NCBI RefSeq assembly: GCF_003581585.1
Contig: NZ_QXIR01000015.1
Location: 1 to 64,000, forward strand
DNA length: 64,000 nucleotides
Direction: 5' to 3'
Source: Bacillus salacetis
GTDB lineage: Bacteria > Bacillota > Bacilli > Bacillales > Bacillaceae_B
A program made the translations under genes and the position numbers. Position 1 is the first letter of the stretch; every line of letters begins with the position of its first letter. Below are positions 47,866 to 56,916 of the stretch, piece by piece. The notes under the pieces are model-generated. The model was given only the letters and a program-made list of their open reading frames with translations, was not told the DNA's origin and ran no database searches.

Positions 47866-48028
47866 AGCTCTTTTTCGTAAACTTTGCCGCTTATTCAATA
47901 CTGTAAAAACCCTGGAAGCAGGAAAGAAAAGAGCTGCTCTTTCTTTTTCGAAAGCAAACCTCGGAATACAGGGGGAAAATCACGCACTTGCGATTTTTCC
48001 AAAAGCAACAATCTATGTGAAGACAGCT
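47866..48028 (-). mobile_element. MITE-like repeat, copy 7
   Basis: 163 bp, reverse orientation. It begins AGCTCTTTTTCGTAAACTTTG and ends AGCAACAATCTATGTGAAGA plus CAGCT. Flanks ATCTAAAA (47858-47865) and TTTTAAAA (48029-48036) match at 6 of 8 positions. About 30 internal bases are missing relative to the copy at 17281. Confidence 0.85.
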
Positions 48029-48066
48029 TTTTAAAAAAGCAGCAATATAAGCGAAAAACGCATAAA

Positions 48067-48104
48067 CAAAAGAAGCCCGGGGAAGTGCTCCCCGTGCTTC
48101 TTTT
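48067..48104 (-). terminator. Terminator of yppG
   Basis: Minus strand AAAAGAAGCACGGGGAGCAC-TTCCCCGGGCTTCTTTT stem-loop. Confidence 0.88.
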
Positions 48105-48114
48105 ATATGAATAT

Positions 48115-48603
48115 TCACAACTTGAACATACCGCCAAGCCCCTTCACCATCGAAGACACCTGGTTCACGGCGCTCATCATTTGTCCCGCAGTATTCATCA
48201 TTTTATTGAAGTCCAGTGAGCCGTCCTGCGATTTAAAAGAATTCATGATGGATCCCATCCCAGAAGACTGGGGCTTAGCCATAAAATTCCCTTTTGGATA
48301 AGGGTTTGTCATGCCTTGATAATCATTATAACCGCCTTGCTGTTGATAATGGTTTGTTTCATCAGGCTGGAGCGGATTTTGAAAATACTGGCTGCTGTAG
48401 GGTGCCTGCTGGGCATATTGGCCGTAACCGCCCTGATGGCCGCCATAATCCGGGGCTGGACCATAGGGAACAGGTGAACCGTACTGCATCTGCTGAAAAT
48501 GCTGGCCATTCGGGTATGGCGGGACAGGCATTGAACCTGGGTAGCCAGTTTGGTAACCATTGAAACGGGAAGCCGGGAATCTTCTATTAGTATAGTGATA
48601 CAT
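48115..48603 (-). CDS. yppG: YppG family protein
   Basis: About 162 aa. The first 110 residues are a disordered Tyr/Gln/Pro/Gly-rich region; the end is a helical, Met-rich segment (FNKMMNTAGQMMSAVNQVSSMVKGLGGMF). It matches B. subtilis YppG in composition and position. The ATG at 48603 has AGGAGG nine bases ahead. Role unknown. Confidence 0.85.
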   Translation of the reverse strand: MYHYTNRRFPASRFNGYQTGYPGSMPVPPYPNGQHFQQMQYGSPVPYGPAPDYGGHQGGYGQYAQQAPYSSQYFQNPLQPDETNHYQQQGGYNDYQGMTNPYPKGNFMAKPQSSGMGSIMNSFKSQDGSLDFNKMMNTAGQMMSAVNQVSSMVKGLGGMFKL

Positions 48604-48708
48604 TCCATTCATCCTCCTGACAAAGGAATCTCTGCTACAAAATATGTTGCAGACAGAAAAATGTGCAGATGCCCGGTGCTGGAACGAAGTAAATCTATAA
48701 TAACATCA

Positions 48709-48736
48709 TTCGACAAAACAACATTATTTTGTCGGA
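48709..48736. promoter_or_regulatory. Inverted pair of Spo0A-box-like sites
   Basis: The minus strand of 48709-48717 is TTTGTCGAA, a perfect Spo0A box; the plus strand at 48728-48736 is TTTGTCGGA, 8 of 9. They form an inverted repeat with an 8-bp centre between the divergent genes yppG and yppF. Confidence 0.4.
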
Positions 48737-48847
48737 AGTTCCATTTTTCTTACAACTTTAAATATCCGAAATCCATGTTAGTATAACGTTATAAGGGGAA
48801 GCGGGGAAACCCGCCTTATACAAACGTAACCAGGGGAGGAATCAATA

Positions 48848-49039
48848 ATGAATTTAGAAGAAATTCAGCAATTATTTCATGAGAAATACCATTTTAAACC
48901 TGCCACGTTAAATGAACTTTTGACTTTTGCCCGAAAATCCTACATTGTGAACGACATCAGCATCAATGAATACAGGCAGCTTGTTAAAGAAATTGAAGCA
49001 GCCTATCCATTACCAGAGTCTCCAACCGTTCCACAGTAA
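48848..49039 (+). CDS. yppF: YppF family protein
   Basis: 63 aa, helical: MNLEEIQQLFHEKYHFKPAT then LLTFARKSYIVNDISINEYR. Matches YppF in size and position. RBS GGGGAGG. Role unknown. Confidence 0.85.
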   Translation: MNLEEIQQLFHEKYHFKPATLNELLTFARKSYIVNDISINEYRQLVKEIEAAYPLPESPTVPQ

Positions 49040-49056
49040 CTATACAGATAGAACAC

Positions 49057-49089
49057 GGGACAGATCATTTTGATCTGTCCCTCCTTTAT
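49057..49089 (+). terminator. Terminator of yppF
   Basis: GGGACAGATCA-TTT-TGATCTGTCCC followed by TCCTTTATTT. Confidence 0.85.
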
Positions 49090-49116
49090 TTGACTCCTCC
49101 AACAGGAAGATTATTT

Positions 49117-49470
49117 TCAGCATTTAGATAGTTGGTCCAGTGCAGTTTTCAAAACATAATGAATGGATTGTGAGTGACTGATGAACCTTTTATAGCTCGC
49201 TTTTGGAAAGAATGCTTGAATCGAAATCATTTCCAGGTTCTCAGCAGTGTTCATGATTTGGCTTGGGTGCAGGTTTTTTGGCCTGTCCTCCTTCATCCAT
49301 TGAAGAGCCATGTCCCGCCAGCGGTCGATTCTTTCCTTGGCATCATCAGCAAAGGGTTTCACTTCGTTATAGAAGTCACCTTCTTCTCCACGTTCTCTGG
49401 TTTCTTTATATATCCTTAAGATCTCCTCATTCATTTCAAGGAGTTCAGAAGTTAATAGCTTAAGGTCCAT
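49117..49470 (-). CDS. yppE: YppE (DUF1798) helical protein
   Basis: 117 aa, all-helical, matching the YppE four-helix bundle family. Conserved FADDAKERIDRWRDMALQW and HYVLKTALDQL segments. RBS AAAGGAGGA. Role unknown. Confidence 0.85.
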   Translation of the reverse strand: MDLKLLTSELLEMNEEILRIYKETRERGEEGDFYNEVKPFADDAKERIDRWRDMALQWMKEDRPKNLHPSQIMNTAENLEMISIQAFFPKASYKRFISHSQSIHYVLKTALDQLSKC

Positions 49471-49537
49471 CTCTCGGCTTCCTCCTTTTTCAAACGAAAA
49501 AAAAGCAGCTTAGCAGCCACTTCGATCTTTTCTCATT

Positions 49538-49795
49538 TTATGTGGTTTTATAAGATAATTCAAGATTATTGAAATGATTTGCCTTTTCGTGCGGTTCCCC
49601 ATAAAGGCTTAACTTGAAAAGGACTCTGGTTTCCGCCTTGGTATATCTCTTTTCTGCCCTTGCCAGCCTCAGTTTCCTTTCGGCCACCACAGCAGTTCTT
49701 TCCTCATTTACCCTCACATTTATCTTTGTTTCCAGATCATTCAATTGGTTTTCAATTTCCGTCAGCAGCAAGAGCAGGTCATTTTTACTTTCCAT
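49538..49795 (-). CDS. Small coiled-coil protein at yppD position
   Basis: 85 aa. The N-terminal half is a coiled coil (LLTEIENQLNDLETKINVRV); the C-terminal half is basic then polar. GGAGG precedes the ATG at 49795. It occupies the yppD position, but I cannot confirm homology. Confidence 0.65.
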   Translation of the reverse strand: MESKNDLLLLLTEIENQLNDLETKINVRVNEERTAVVAERKLRLARAEKRYTKAETRVLFKLSLYGEPHEKANHFNNLELSYKTT

Positions 49796-49989
49796 TTTAC
49801 AGCCTCCTCAAATTTAGGTTACTTAAAGTATTCTGCTTTCATTTGAAACCACCTTCATACTTGACAAAACTAGTACTCTTTCGGCAAAGAAAGTCCGAAT
49901 AGTACATTCTGCATATAGATTTTCGACAGATTTACTGCATGAAACACAGAGGTATTTAGAACAATATGAAGAGGAGGTGTAATATAGAC

Positions 49990-50100
49990 ATGAAGAAGAA
50001 CGATAGTAAAGAACAACAGATCAAAGAATCGAAACGCAAGCAAACGAAAGCAGGGCAAGGAAACCCTAAATTAGAAGGTCCTGACCGTCCGTCAACTTAA
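49990..50100 (+). CDS. sspM: Small acid-soluble spore protein M
   Basis: 36 aa, Lys/Gln-rich, ending KLEGPDRPST like SspM. RBS AGGAGGTG ten bases before the ATG. A minor forespore protein. It lies between yppD and yppC. Confidence 0.88.
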   Translation: MKKNDSKEQQIKESKRKQTKAGQGNPKLEGPDRPST

Positions 50101-50115
50101 TATACTGCTGTCTTG

Positions 50116-50164
50116 AAAAAAAGTGTCCGGGGCACTCATAACGGGTGCAGCCGGTACTTTTTCA
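50116..50164 (+). terminator. Terminator of sspM
   Basis: AAAAAGTGTCCGG ... CCGGTACTTTTT outer stem enclosing a GCAC/GTGC inner stem. Confidence 0.6.
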
Positions 50165-50209
50165 GCTCATATCTTATCGTGCTGTTATCTATAAGCATGG
50201 CGTATGACA

Positions 50210-51211
50210 TTATTCAGTTAGGAATTCTTTCATCTTGATCATCTTATGGAGTTGTCTCTGCTTGTTAAAATACCACCTGGTCAAATGAACAGGCTCTTTA
50301 ACCTTCGCCTTTTTGAACCACCTCTTCTTGACTCCCTTCCTTTGTGACCAGTCGGACGGCTGTTTATGTATATGATGTTGCTTCACTTCAAATACGGTTC
50401 TCAGAATGGGCGTGCCCGTTTTTGGGGCTCCTTGGCAGAAGCGTTCATAGTCCCTTCTGGAACCTGTATGTTCAACCGAAAGAGCGAAATCTTTGAAGTG
50501 ATGGTACAGATTTTCCTCGAATAGGATTTGAGACAGTCTGTTCCCAAGTGATATACGGCTGTCCAATTTTCTAAAGTCACTTACACTCGCTCCATATAAG
50601 TTCCCGGCCTTGGTAGGAAAGATCACAGAACTGAAATGCAAATGATCCTCCAGAAAGAACAGCCAGGTCTTAAAGACCTTACGTTTATAAACAGGATGTT
50701 TAATGACTGGTTCCTCTATTACGTTCTGTTCATTGATGATCAAGGACTGCATTAGTCTGGCGATATCCCCTCCGTTCCAAAAACGTTGCCATTCTTCCTG
50801 CATAAAGGCAGACACAAAAAATTCACGAAATAAATGAAACATTTCCATGTTCAATTCCGTCTTATAGTGATGGATGAGCAACTGTGGAAACACATCATGG
50901 AAGATGAGCCAGTTTGCTCTTTCATAAGTATAAAACAGGTTCCTGCGTGTTTTTTCATCCAGCACTGCCGGAAACCAGGGGCCCTGCAAGTCGCACATAT
51001 TCCAGCCGGCATTCCTTGACACCATAGAGGCTAAAAAAGACCATTTTATTTCTGGGTGTATTAGGTAATACTCTTGATAAGCCTTTGTTCTTGATATATT
51101 ATCCAGATTATACTCCAGTGTCTTTTCCCGTATTACCCTGGCTAGCTCTTCAGAAGTTTCGCATAGGGAGCAATCGGGTAAAAATGGTTGAAAAAAGGAT
51201 TTTTTGTTCAT
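50210..51211 (-). CDS. yppC: YppC (DUF2515) protein
   Basis: 333 aa, soluble, rich in aromatic and basic residues. Conserved YQEYYLIHPEIKWSFLASMVSRNAGWNM (about 45-75) and VFEVKQHHIHKQPSDW near the end. The ATG at 51211 follows GAGGCGG; the open frame runs 17 residues further upstream. Divergent from recU. Function unknown. Confidence 0.85.
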   Translation of the reverse strand: MNKKSFFQPFLPDCSLCETSEELARVIREKTLEYNLDNISRTKAYQEYYLIHPEIKWSFLASMVSRNAGWNMCDLQGPWFPAVLDEKTRRNLFYTYERANWLIFHDVFPQLLIHHYKTELNMEMFHLFREFFVSAFMQEEWQRFWNGGDIARLMQSLIINEQNVIEEPVIKHPVYKRKVFKTWLFFLEDHLHFSSVIFPTKAGNLYGASVSDFRKLDSRISLGNRLSQILFEENLYHHFKDFALSVEHTGSRRDYERFCQGAPKTGTPILRTVFEVKQHHIHKQPSDWSQRKGVKKRWFKKAKVKEPVHLTRWYFNKQRQLHKMIKMKEFLTE

Positions 51212-51324
51212 ATAAACCGCCTCGTTAGTCATTATAGGGTTATGATGACGAGATTTGGGCAAATTTATTCACCCATCTTCTTGACGTATCTGATATGATA
51301 TAGATTAGTTTGTGAGGTGTGAAT

Positions 51325-51930
51325 ATGAACTTCCATTACCCGAATGGAAAGAAATTTAGTCCAATTGCTTCATCCGCCGGTAAAAAACCATCTGGAAAAA
51401 AAGTTTCATACAGTAACCGGGGCATGACGCTGGAGGAAGATATCAACGAAACAAACCAATATTATCTGGCAAACGGCATTGCAGTTATCCATAAGAAGCC
51501 GACACCGGTTCAGATTGTCGATGTACACTACCCTCAGCGAAGTGCAGCTGTGATTAAGGAGGCCTATTTCAAACAGCCTTCCACAACAGACTATAATGGT
51601 CTTTACAAAGGAAGATATATCGACTTTGAGGCAAAAGAAACGAGGAACAAAACGTCGTTTCCACTGCAGAATCTCCACGCTCACCAGATCACCCATATGC
51701 AGCAGGTGGATGAGCAGGATGGCATTGCATTCATTTTAATACGATTTGCATCAACAGAAGAAATTTTCTTCATGAAGTTCAACGAGCTTTATAAATATTG
51801 GGAGAGAATGGAACAAGGCGGAAGGAAATCAATCACAAAAGAGGAAATTGAAAAAGATGGAGTCAAACTTGCTTTAGGTTTGTATCCACGCATTGATTAT
51901 CTTAAGACCGTCCAATCTTTATATTACTGA
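51325..51930 (+). CDS. recU: Holliday junction resolvase RecU
   Basis: 201 aa, PD-(D/E)xK fold. [20 protein letters not shown] is the conserved N-terminus; catalytic acidic residues lie in [20 protein letters not shown] (D...E-x-K). It cuts Holliday junctions and regulates RecA. The ATG at 51325 follows GAGGTG. It heads the recU-ponA pair as in B. subtilis. Confidence 0.96.
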   Translation: MNFHYPNGKKFSPIASSAGKKPSGKKVSYSNRGMTLEEDINETNQYYLANGIAVIHKKPTPVQIVDVHYPQRSAAVIKEAYFKQPSTTDYNGLYKGRYIDFEAKETRNKTSFPLQNLHAHQITHMQQVDEQDGIAFILIRFASTEEIFFMKFNELYKYWERMEQGGRKSITKEEIEKDGVKLALGLYPRIDYLKTVQSLYY

Positions 51931-52032
51931 AATCAGGTTGTCTCTTGTAACAGCTGCAAACTTACTTCAATTAATACTATAGGCAGCTGACACTAATTCA
52001 AAAGGGATAGATGAAAGTGAGGAAAACAATCT

Positions 52033-54699
52033 ATGTCTGGTCAATATAAATCCAGGGAAGAAAAACGCCTGGCACAGCAAAAGGCTAAAGGAAAGGGAAA
52101 AACAAAAGGAAAGGGCAAGAAAAAATCCTTTTTCGCCAAGGCAATCATCAGTTTATTTATCATTGGAATCATCGGCATGCTCTCAGGTGCAGGCCTTTTC
52201 GCTTATTATGCAAGCAAAGCACCTAAATTAGACGAGTCACTGCTGAAGGATCCGATCGCTTCAGAAATTTATGATATGAACGGCGACTTGATCACCACCG
52301 TTGGTACGGAACAAAGGGACTATGTCAATTATGACCAAATACCTCCCCTAATGGAAGATGCCATCCTTGCTACGGAGGATAACCGTTTCTATAAACATAA
52401 CGGAATTGATTTAATCCGTCTTGGCGGTGCTGTGATAGCGAACGTCACAAATGGTTTTGGATCAGAGGGTGCCAGCACACTGACACAGCAGGTCATCAAA
52501 GGTTCATTCCTGACTCCTGAGAAAACGCTTGAACGTAAAGCACAGGAAGCCTGGCTTGCAGTCAAGTTAGAGCAGGATTACACCAAACAGGAAATCTTTG
52601 AAATGTACTTCAACAAGGTATACATGTCATCGGGGATCAATGGTTTTGGAACTGCTGCGACCCACTACTTTGGGAAGGAATTGAAAGATCTTGAACTTCA
52701 TGAAGCAGCTCTGTTGGCAGGGATGCCTCAAAGCCCTAATAACTATAATCCTTTCGATTATCCGGAAAAGGCTGAAAAAAGAAGGAATATTGTTCTTAGC
52801 TTGATGAATCAGCATGGGAAAATCACCAAAGAAGAAATGGAAAAGGCTCAAGCCGTTCCTGTAACAGATTCACTTGTTTCAGAGGAAACACGCGAAGAAC
52901 GTTCAGTTGATAAATATGAAGCATTTGTTGATGTTGTCATTGATGAAGTTGCCGAGCTTGGCGACTACAATCTATTCACTGACGGATTGAAAGTCTACAC
53001 CACGGTAGATCCCAATGCCCAGCAGCGGGTGGAAGCAATTCTAGCAGGGGAAGCGATTGACTTTGCCTATCCTGATAGATTTGAGGAGATCATGCAGGCT
53101 GGAATTACCCTTCTTGACACAAAGACGGGTGAGATACGTGCCATTGGCGGCGGACGCGGATATGGCGAGGAAAACAAACGTGGTTTCAACTTTGCTGCCG
53201 ATGCAAAAAGACAGCCGGGATCGACAATTAAACCATTGCTGGATTACGGTCCCGCCATTGAGAATCTAAAGTGGTCAACTTATCACCAAATTAAAGATGA
53301 ACCTTATCAATATACTGATACAGATATTAATATTAACAACTGGGATAAGAGGTTCAAAGGGAATATATCGATTCGTGAAGCACTCTGGGATTCCCGCAAT
53401 GTACCTGCGGTTAAAGCACTGCAGGAAGTCGGGTTGGAAGAAGGAGGCGATTTCCTTCGAGGTTTAGGGATCAACTTTGAAAACACCTTTGAAGCTTACG
53501 CCCTAGGGGGAACACCTGGTGTGAACTCCATCCAAATGGCCGGAGCCTACGCTGCATTCGGTAATGGAGGCGTGTATAACAAACCTCACTCCGTCACAAA
53601 AATTGTCCTTAGAGACGGGGAAACCGAAGTTAATGTAGACCCTGAACCCAAGACAGCCATGAAAGACTACACAGCCTACATGATCACTGATATGTTAAAG
53701 GATGTGCTAAAGCCTGGAGCAACTGGTGTCTACGCAAATGTACCAGGGTTGGCTATGGCAGGGAAATCCGGAACCACGAATTATACAGATGAGGACAGAT
53801 CAAAATATAATGTTGCAGCTAATGAAGCACCTGATTCCTGGTTTGTAGGATACACGACGAATTATACCGCTTCAGTATGGACTGGTTACAGCGACAGAAA
53901 ATATCCGCTGAACCCGCAGGAACGCCATATAGCACAACATATCGTCAAGGACCTGATGAGCTATGTATCACAGGATATCGATACTCCAGACTTCAAGAAA
54001 CCAAAAAGCGTAGTGGAAGCACCAGTGGAGAAAGGCTCTGCCCCTGCCCGCCTCCCTAGTGATTACACACCTGAAGACAAAATCACTTACGAACTATTTG
54101 TCCGCGGTACAGAACCGAGCAAGGTTTCTGAACAATACGATAAGCTTCCAGGACCTTCAGGCTTGAAAGCAGAATTTGATGATGACAAGAAAACCATCAC
54201 CCTCACATGGGATTATAAGGATGAAGATAGAAAACCAAGCTTTGAAGTGAAAGGCTCCTTTAATGGTGAGGAAGCAAAAGTCCTTTCCACAACTTCAGAA
54301 AAAGGTTTGATTGTTGAGAATATCGCTGCTGACGGAACCTATAGCTTCACTGTTACCGCTGTCGAAGGGGAACAGCGCAGCGAGCCGGCTGCCGTGACCT
54401 ATACTGTGCAGAATCAGGAAATACCGGAAGATGAGCAAGAAGAAGAAGGTACAGAGGATAACCCTGAAGATGAAGAAAATCAAGACGGAAATGATGAAGA
54501 GAACCAGGGTGAAGACGGAGAAGGAAACGGCGGTAATGGTAACGAAGAAGGCCAAGGCGGAGACAATGAGGACGTAAACAATCCTCCTGCCGAAGATAAT
54601 GGCGGCGATGAAAATGATGAAGGCAATGGCGAAGTCCAAAGCCAGGGTAATGGCAATGCCGGTAACAATTCGGGGAACAACACGAATAACCAGCAATAA
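52033..54699 (+). CDS. ponA: Class A penicillin-binding protein PBP1
   Basis: 888 aa. Lys-rich cytoplasmic tail, one membrane helix (about 38-62), glycosyltransferase domain with catalytic ATEDNRFYKHNG, transpeptidase with SxxK in RQPGSTIKP, SRN and KSGTTN, then a fibronectin III-like domain (about 715-795). The last 95 residues are a low-complexity Asp/Glu/Gly/Asn tail. It polymerises and cross-links peptidoglycan. Confidence 0.96.
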   Translation: MSGQYKSREEKRLAQQKAKGKGKTKGKGKKKSFFAKAIISLFIIGIIGMLSGAGLFAYYASKAPKLDESLLKDPIASEIYDMNGDLITTVGTEQRDYVNYDQIPPLMEDAILATEDNRFYKHNGIDLIRLGGAVIANVTNGFGSEGASTLTQQVIKGSFLTPEKTLERKAQEAWLAVKLEQDYTKQEIFEMYFNKVYMSSGINGFGTAATHYFGKELKDLELHEAALLAGMPQSPNNYNPFDYPEKAEKRRNIVLSLMNQHGKITKEEMEKAQAVPVTDSLVSEETREERSVDKYEAFVDVVIDEVAELGDYNLFTDGLKVYTTVDPNAQQRVEAILAGEAIDFAYPDRFEEIMQAGITLLDTKTGEIRAIGGGRGYGEENKRGFNFAADAKRQPGSTIKPLLDYGPAIENLKWSTYHQIKDEPYQYTDTDININNWDKRFKGNISIREALWDSRNVPAVKALQEVGLEEGGDFLRGLGINFENTFEAYALGGTPGVNSIQMAGAYAAFGNGGVYNKPHSVTKIVLRDGETEVNVDPEPKTAMKDYTAYMITDMLKDVLKPGATGVYANVPGLAMAGKSGTTNYTDEDRSKYNVAANEAPDSWFVGYTTNYTASVWTGYSDRKYPLNPQERHIAQHIVKDLMSYVSQDIDTPDFKKPKSVVEAPVEKGSAPARLPSDYTPEDKITYELFVRGTEPSKVSEQYDKLPGPSGLKAEFDDDKKTITLTWDYKDEDRKPSFEVKGSFNGEEAKVLSTTSEKGLIVENIAADGTYSFTVTAVEGEQRSEPAAVTYTVQNQEIPEDEQEEEGTEDNPEDEENQDGNDEENQGEDGEGNGGNGNEEGQGGDNEDVNNPPAEDNGGDENDEGNGEVQSQGNGNAGNNSGNNTNNQQ

Positions 54700-54703
54700 T
54701 AAT

Positions 54704-54739
54704 AAAGACAGCATCTGATCTTTCAGATGCTGTCTTTTT
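54704..54739. terminator. Bidirectional terminator, ponA and ypoC
   Basis: AAAGACAGCATCTGA / TCAGATGCTGTCTTT perfect 15-bp stem, four-base loop, between convergent genes. Confidence 0.94.
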
Positions 54740-54743
54740 GCTG

Positions 54744-55259
54744 CTATTCATGAGTCGCCAGATACTTGGCAAAATGTTTCATTTGTTCAATAAATAATTG
54801 ATTCAGTTGTTTATAAGAGTGAAATAAAGATGGCTGCGTCAATATAAACTCAAGTCTTTCTTCCGCATTTACAGGCTTGATGGCCATTCCTTTCAGTTCT
54901 TCTTTCCAGCCGGAAGGATTAGCAGGCAGACCATTTGTCCAAAACAGATACATCATAAACAGGGCGGTCGCCTTTTTCATTAATAAAATGATATCCCGAC
55001 CGCTTCTTTCGGAGAAGGCCGCATTCAGATTGTCCCGAATTACTCGCCACTCCTCTTCTCCCCTCTTAATGGCTGAAAGGTCTTCCCAAGGAAACAAAAT
55101 TCCTGAAATACCATTATAATAAAGGATTTCATAAGAGAAACAGGGATTCAAAGGTTTTGGATTTTCATAATTTACCGAAATCACTCGATCGGTTTCCGTA
55201 AAGAACAGTGGATGCCTGACCTCCCGGGGGACCGGTACAGATTTAAGACTTTCCATCAT
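54744..55259 (-). CDS. ypoC: YpoC family protein
   Basis: About 171 aa, helical, soluble. LFWTNGLPANPSGWKEELKGMAIKPVNAEERLEFI is the recognisable core. The start overlaps the nth stop (ATGATG over TGA). It lies in an nth-ypoC unit as in B. subtilis. Function unknown. Confidence 0.82.
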   Translation of the reverse strand: MMESLKSVPVPREVRHPLFFTETDRVISVNYENPKPLNPCFSYEILYYNGISGILFPWEDLSAIKRGEEEWRVIRDNLNAAFSERSGRDIILLMKKATALFMMYLFWTNGLPANPSGWKEELKGMAIKPVNAEERLEFILTQPSLFHSYKQLNQLFIEQMKHFAKYLATHE

Positions 55260-55906
55260 TTCTTCCTCTTCATACGTTTTTGACCTTCCCGGCATAATTC
55301 AAGGAGAGGACATATCCCGCATTGCGGTGATTGGGCTTTACAATGATACCTTCCAAAAAAGATCAATCTGTGATGGGTATCTGACCATTTTTCCTTTGGG
55401 ATTTTACGCATCAAAGTTTTTTCAACCTCTAAAACACTGTCTTTCCAACGGCAGATTGCCAGCCGCTTACTCACCCTTTCAACATGGGTATCGACAGCGA
55501 GAGCGGGTTCTCCGAATGCAACGGAAACCACAACATTTGCGGTTTTACGGCCCACACCAGGCAATTTAACAAGCTCATCTCTCGACTGGGGCACTTCCCC
55601 GCCATATTCCGTCAACAGCAATTCACACAGGCTCCTGATGTTCTTTGCCTTGTTTCTGTAAAGACCGATGGAACGTATGTCCTGCTGAAGCTCTTCCAAG
55701 CTGACGGATAGATAATCTTCTGGTGTACTATATTTTTCAAAAAGGTTCTTTGTTACTTTATTGACCAGCGCATCTGTACACTGTGCTGACAAAAGAACCG
55801 CAATTACCAGATCGAATGGATTGCGGTGATTCAATTCACAATGTGCATCAGGAAACATTTTTTCCATTTCCGCCAGACAATACTCTATTTGACTTTTATT
55901 CAACAT
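55256..55906 (-). CDS. nth: Endonuclease III
   Basis: 216 aa. Helix-hairpin-helix with catalytic Lys in LPGVGRKTANVV, catalytic Asp in ALAVDTHVERVS, and the 4Fe-4S loop C-x6-C-x2-C-x5-C (HCKAQSPQCGICPLLELC). It removes oxidised pyrimidines from DNA. Confidence 0.97.
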   Translation of the reverse strand: MLNKSQIEYCLAEMEKMFPDAHCELNHRNPFDLVIAVLLSAQCTDALVNKVTKNLFEKYSTPEDYLSVSLEELQQDIRSIGLYRNKAKNIRSLCELLLTEYGGEVPQSRDELVKLPGVGRKTANVVVSVAFGEPALAVDTHVERVSKRLAICRWKDSVLEVEKTLMRKIPKEKWSDTHHRLIFFGRYHCKAQSPQCGICPLLELCREGQKRMKRKK

Positions 55907-55975
55907 TTAAACTCACCACTAGTTCATTTGAATTTTAGTTCGTATGTATTCATTTTCCTATCAGATTCATAACAG

Positions 55976-56002
55976 GGAATGTCATTAACTTAATGACATT
56001 CC
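55976..56002. other. Hairpin between nth and dnaD
   Basis: GGAATGTCATTAA / TTAATGACATTCC, a 13-bp perfect inverted repeat with one central base and no T run. A possible operator or processing site rather than a terminator. Confidence 0.5.
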
Positions 56003-56050
56003 ATCTATGCTGAAAATTCTTGGTTGATAGGAAGATGTATTGTACCCTTT

Positions 56051-56758
56051 CTATTGTTCAAGCCAGTTATAAAAAGGGACTGTTTTTTTATCCGATTTTA
56101 CAGTCTGTGCAGCTGACTGCATTTTTTGGTGGGGACGGAACCTCTCACCATGTTTCTTCGCCTGTTCAATGGTTTTGACACCGTTCTTTTTCCATTCAAA
56201 CAGGATGCGGTCAATATACCGGAAGTTTAATTTACCGGAAATGACAGCCTCCCTAAGTGCTGCCTTAATGATAACGACAGTATGTTCATCCTGATCAATC
56301 CACATCGCAAGTGTTTCACATTCCAATGGTGAAAGCGGCCTGCTGAACTCTTGTTCGAATACAGTATAAAGGTCCGTTTCTTCAAGCAGTGTTTTTTCCA
56401 TGTTTTCCGATTTGCTTTCTGAAAGAACAAACTCAGCCATTTTGGCCCAAAGCGGTTTTAAAGAATATTTTTCATAAAGGATTCCGCTGGAAGAATTGCC
56501 TTCTTCTATGGAGATAAATTGATTTTGAACGAGCCTTCTCAGTATTGAGGAACATTCCTCACTGGAAAAACTCATTTGGGAGGAAAGTTCTTCTGGAGTA
56601 GGAAAATTGTTTCCTTTTTCTATAAATGAATAGACTTGGAGCAGCAAAACAAATTCCGATTCACTTAAACCAATCTTATGATAATTTGAAAGCAGCAGTT
56701 GAGGAATGCTGACTGTGCCTTCTTCCATCCAACTGACCATTAATTGTTTATAATCCAT
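56051..56758 (-). CDS. dnaD: DNA replication initiation protein DnaD
   Basis: 235 aa. N-terminal winged helix (KIGLSESEFVLLLQVYSFIE), C-terminal DnaD/DnaB2 helical domain (EFSRPLSPLECETLAMWID ... ALREAVISGKLNFRYIDRIL). It loads the replicative helicase at oriC and restart sites. RBS GAGGTGG. Confidence 0.95.
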   Translation of the reverse strand: MDYKQLMVSWMEEGTVSIPQLLLSNYHKIGLSESEFVLLLQVYSFIEKGNNFPTPEELSSQMSFSSEECSSILRRLVQNQFISIEEGNSSSGILYEKYSLKPLWAKMAEFVLSESKSENMEKTLLEETDLYTVFEQEFSRPLSPLECETLAMWIDQDEHTVVIIKAALREAVISGKLNFRYIDRILFEWKKNGVKTIEQAKKHGERFRPHQKMQSAAQTVKSDKKTVPFYNWLEQ

Positions 56759-56866
56759 AATACGCCCACCTCACATAATAGTATATCATGATGAAAGAAC
56801 CACTGAACATGGAAAAGACTACAAAGTAACAAGCAAAAGCGTAAGCAGCTGTAACGCGTGGAAGAT

Positions 56867-56906
56867 AAAAACGACTGCCTTGTTCTGTAACAAGACAGTC
56901 GTTTTT
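56867..56906 (-). terminator. Terminator of asnS
   Basis: AAAACGACTGCCTTGTT / AACAAGACAGTCGTTTTT stem with loop CTGT. Confidence 0.92.
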
Positions 56907-56916
56907 CATTATTTGA

